This document shows, in pieces, positions 6,852 to 7,236 of a DNA stretch of 7,236 nt (the first letter of the stretch is position 1; the number at the start of each line of letters is the position of its first letter). Source of the stretch: an uncultured Lachnospiraceae bacterium (lineage in GTDB: Bacteria > Bacillota > Clostridia > Lachnospirales > Lachnospiraceae); NCBI GenBank assembly GCA_902782655.1, contig CACZNY010000140.1, positions 1-7,236 on the forward strand. Direction: 5' to 3'. Both the position numbers and the translations under genes were made by a program. The notes beneath the pieces were generated by a model. That model was given only the letters and a program-made list of their open reading frames with translations. It searched no databases and was not told the origin of the DNA.

Positions 6852-7068
6852 TTTTTCACGAATACCCTGTTTTTTTCTTTCCTGTCTTCGTATATATAGT
6901 GTAGGGGGACATTCTTGCTTAATCGGCAGGAGGGAGGCAGGTCTTTCAAAAAACCTGAATTTCAGGGATTGTCGTGTTTTCTTTCCGGATAAGATCCGGT
7001 CACGGTACCGTAATTTCGGGATGTTCCGGTCACATTTTAAAATAGTGTTATTTCAGTGACAATTTGTA
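6852..7068. other. Non-coding intergenic DNA upstream of the second gene
   Basis: I see no credible gene here. It starts with Ts continuing the terminator tract, then T-rich and TATATATAG sequence, a second GGGGAC-type motif (6905-6916), a purine-rich AGGAGGGAGG (6928-6937) with no suitably placed start codon, and a group of short palindromes and a direct repeat (6985-7043). Minus-strand frames crossing it have no ribosome binding site or recognisable protein. Confidence 0.6.
6985..7043. promoter_or_regulatory. Cluster of dyads and a 9-bp direct repeat upstream of promoter (possible operator)
   Basis: In order: CCGGAT-AAG-ATCCGG (6985-6999), the 10-bp palindrome ACGGTACCGT (7002-7011), and the palindrome ATTTTAAAAT (7034-7043). 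TCCGGTCAC occurs twice as a direct repeat (6995-7003 and 7025-7033), starts 30 bp apart, about three helical turns. All lie just upstream of the extended -10 promoter, where an activator or repressor could bind. No known regulator's consensus is recognised. Confidence 0.35.
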
Positions 7069-7077
7069 TGCTATACT
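7069..7077 (+). promoter_or_regulatory. Extended -10 promoter for the second gene
   Basis: TGCTATACT fits the extended -10 form TGnTATAAT with one mismatch (TATACT at 7072-7077). No good TTGACA box lies 16-18 bp upstream, consistent with reliance on the TG extension or an activator. Transcription would start near 7083-7085, leaving a leader of about 80 bases that contains CCATAT...ATATGG (7082-7087, 7106-7111) and ATACC-C-GGTAT (7126-7136). Confidence 0.55.
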
Positions 7078-7154
7078 GTATCCATATGCAGATTTTGCTT
7101 ATGTGATATGGCATGGTGAAATTAAATACCCGGTATCATCAAATAACGGAAAAA

Positions 7155-7159
7155 GGAGG
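7155..7159 (+). promoter_or_regulatory. Ribosome binding site GGAGG deciding the start at 7167
   Basis: AAAAAGGAGGT is near-perfect. Two in-frame ATGs follow: 7161 is only one base from GGAGG, too close, while 7167 is seven bases away, the usual distance. The later ATG is therefore preferred. Confidence 0.8.
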
Positions 7160-7166
7160 TATGAAG

Positions 7167-7236
7167 ATGTTGAAGGGGTTTGGAAAATGGCGGTTTATCA
7201 GCTTCCTGCTGAGCTTCGCCCTGCTTGTGGAGGCGG
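7167..7236 (+). CDS. N-terminal signal peptide of a secreted protein (3' partial)
   Basis: Only 23 codons are in the window: MLKGFGKWRFISFLLSFALL followed by VEA. A lysine/arginine-containing N-region (K3, K8, R10) is followed by a hydrophobic core (FISFLLSFALL) and the start of a possible cleavage region, the usual shape of a Sec signal peptide. An ATG six bases upstream would add only Met-Lys. The gene has its own promoter-like sequence and RBS and lies 488 bases after the previous stop, so it is probably transcribed separately. The mature protein is outside the window and its function cannot be stated. Confidence 0.75.
   Translation, partial: MLKGFGKWRFISFLLSFALLVEA

Noticed and set aside
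6928..6937. AGGAGGGAGG as a ribosome binding site for a small gene.
   Set aside because: No ATG, GTG or TTG lies at a suitable distance with a meaningful frame after it.
6746..6949. A 67-codon minus-strand frame across the inverted-repeat element, considered as a transposase remnant.
   Set aside because: The translation shows no Y1 transposase motifs, runs through the repeat ends and palindromes, and has no ribosome binding site.
6938..6966. Competing short stems CAGGT/ACCTG and CCTGAA/TTCAGG, considered as an attenuator or riboswitch.
   Set aside because: The stems are only 5-6 bp, lie upstream of the predicted transcription start, and match no known riboswitch core.
7161..7163. Upstream ATG as the start of the second gene.
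   Set aside because: It is only one base from GGAGG; the in-frame ATG at 7167 has normal spacing. The difference is two residues.

Overview
The window is most like a low-to-mid GC Gram-positive anaerobe of the Lachnospiraceae/Clostridia type. The grounds are a very large secreted-type protein built from bacterial Ig-like, InlB-B-like and chitobiase-C-terminal-like modules, a strong AGGAGG ribosome binding site, and frequent AGG/AGA, GGA and ATA codons. This assignment is inferred from style; there is no phylogenetic marker gene in the window.

Layout. Bases 1-6678 are one uninterrupted plus-strand reading frame, open at the left edge, so the true start and any signal peptide lie upstream. Its first ~420 visible codons are the C-terminal part of an alpha/beta-hydrolase of the lipase class 3 / Mbeg1-like kind, with a GFSRG nucleophile elbow, a downstream acidic candidate (NKVDLTP) and a late histidine (GHVPEIYLAWL). 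The remaining ~1,800 residues are a chain of non-catalytic beta-rich modules ending in five BIG2-like domains, with no LPXTG, SLH or transmembrane anchor visible.

Bases 6679-7160 are non-coding. A strong intrinsic terminator hairpin (6704-6740) is followed directly by a 111-bp MITE/REP-like element (6741-6851) with 29-bp imperfect terminal inverted repeats carrying the core GGGGACGGTTCT. The element seems to have inserted into the terminator's T-tract: joining its two flanks recreates a canonical hairpin plus eight Ts. It also carries its own GC hairpin followed by TTTT. Next come ~220 bp of AT-rich DNA with short palindromes and a 9-bp direct repeat, then an extended -10 promoter (7069-7077), a short leader, a strong RBS and the first codons of a second gene (7167 to the right edge). 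That gene begins with a typical Sec signal peptide.

The two genes point the same way but appear to be separate transcription units, because a terminator and a new promoter lie between them. Both products are predicted to be exported. I found no RNA gene, CRISPR array, intact transposase or recognisable defence system. The most interesting items are the terminator-embedded mobile repeat and the unusually long modular tail on a secreted hydrolase.
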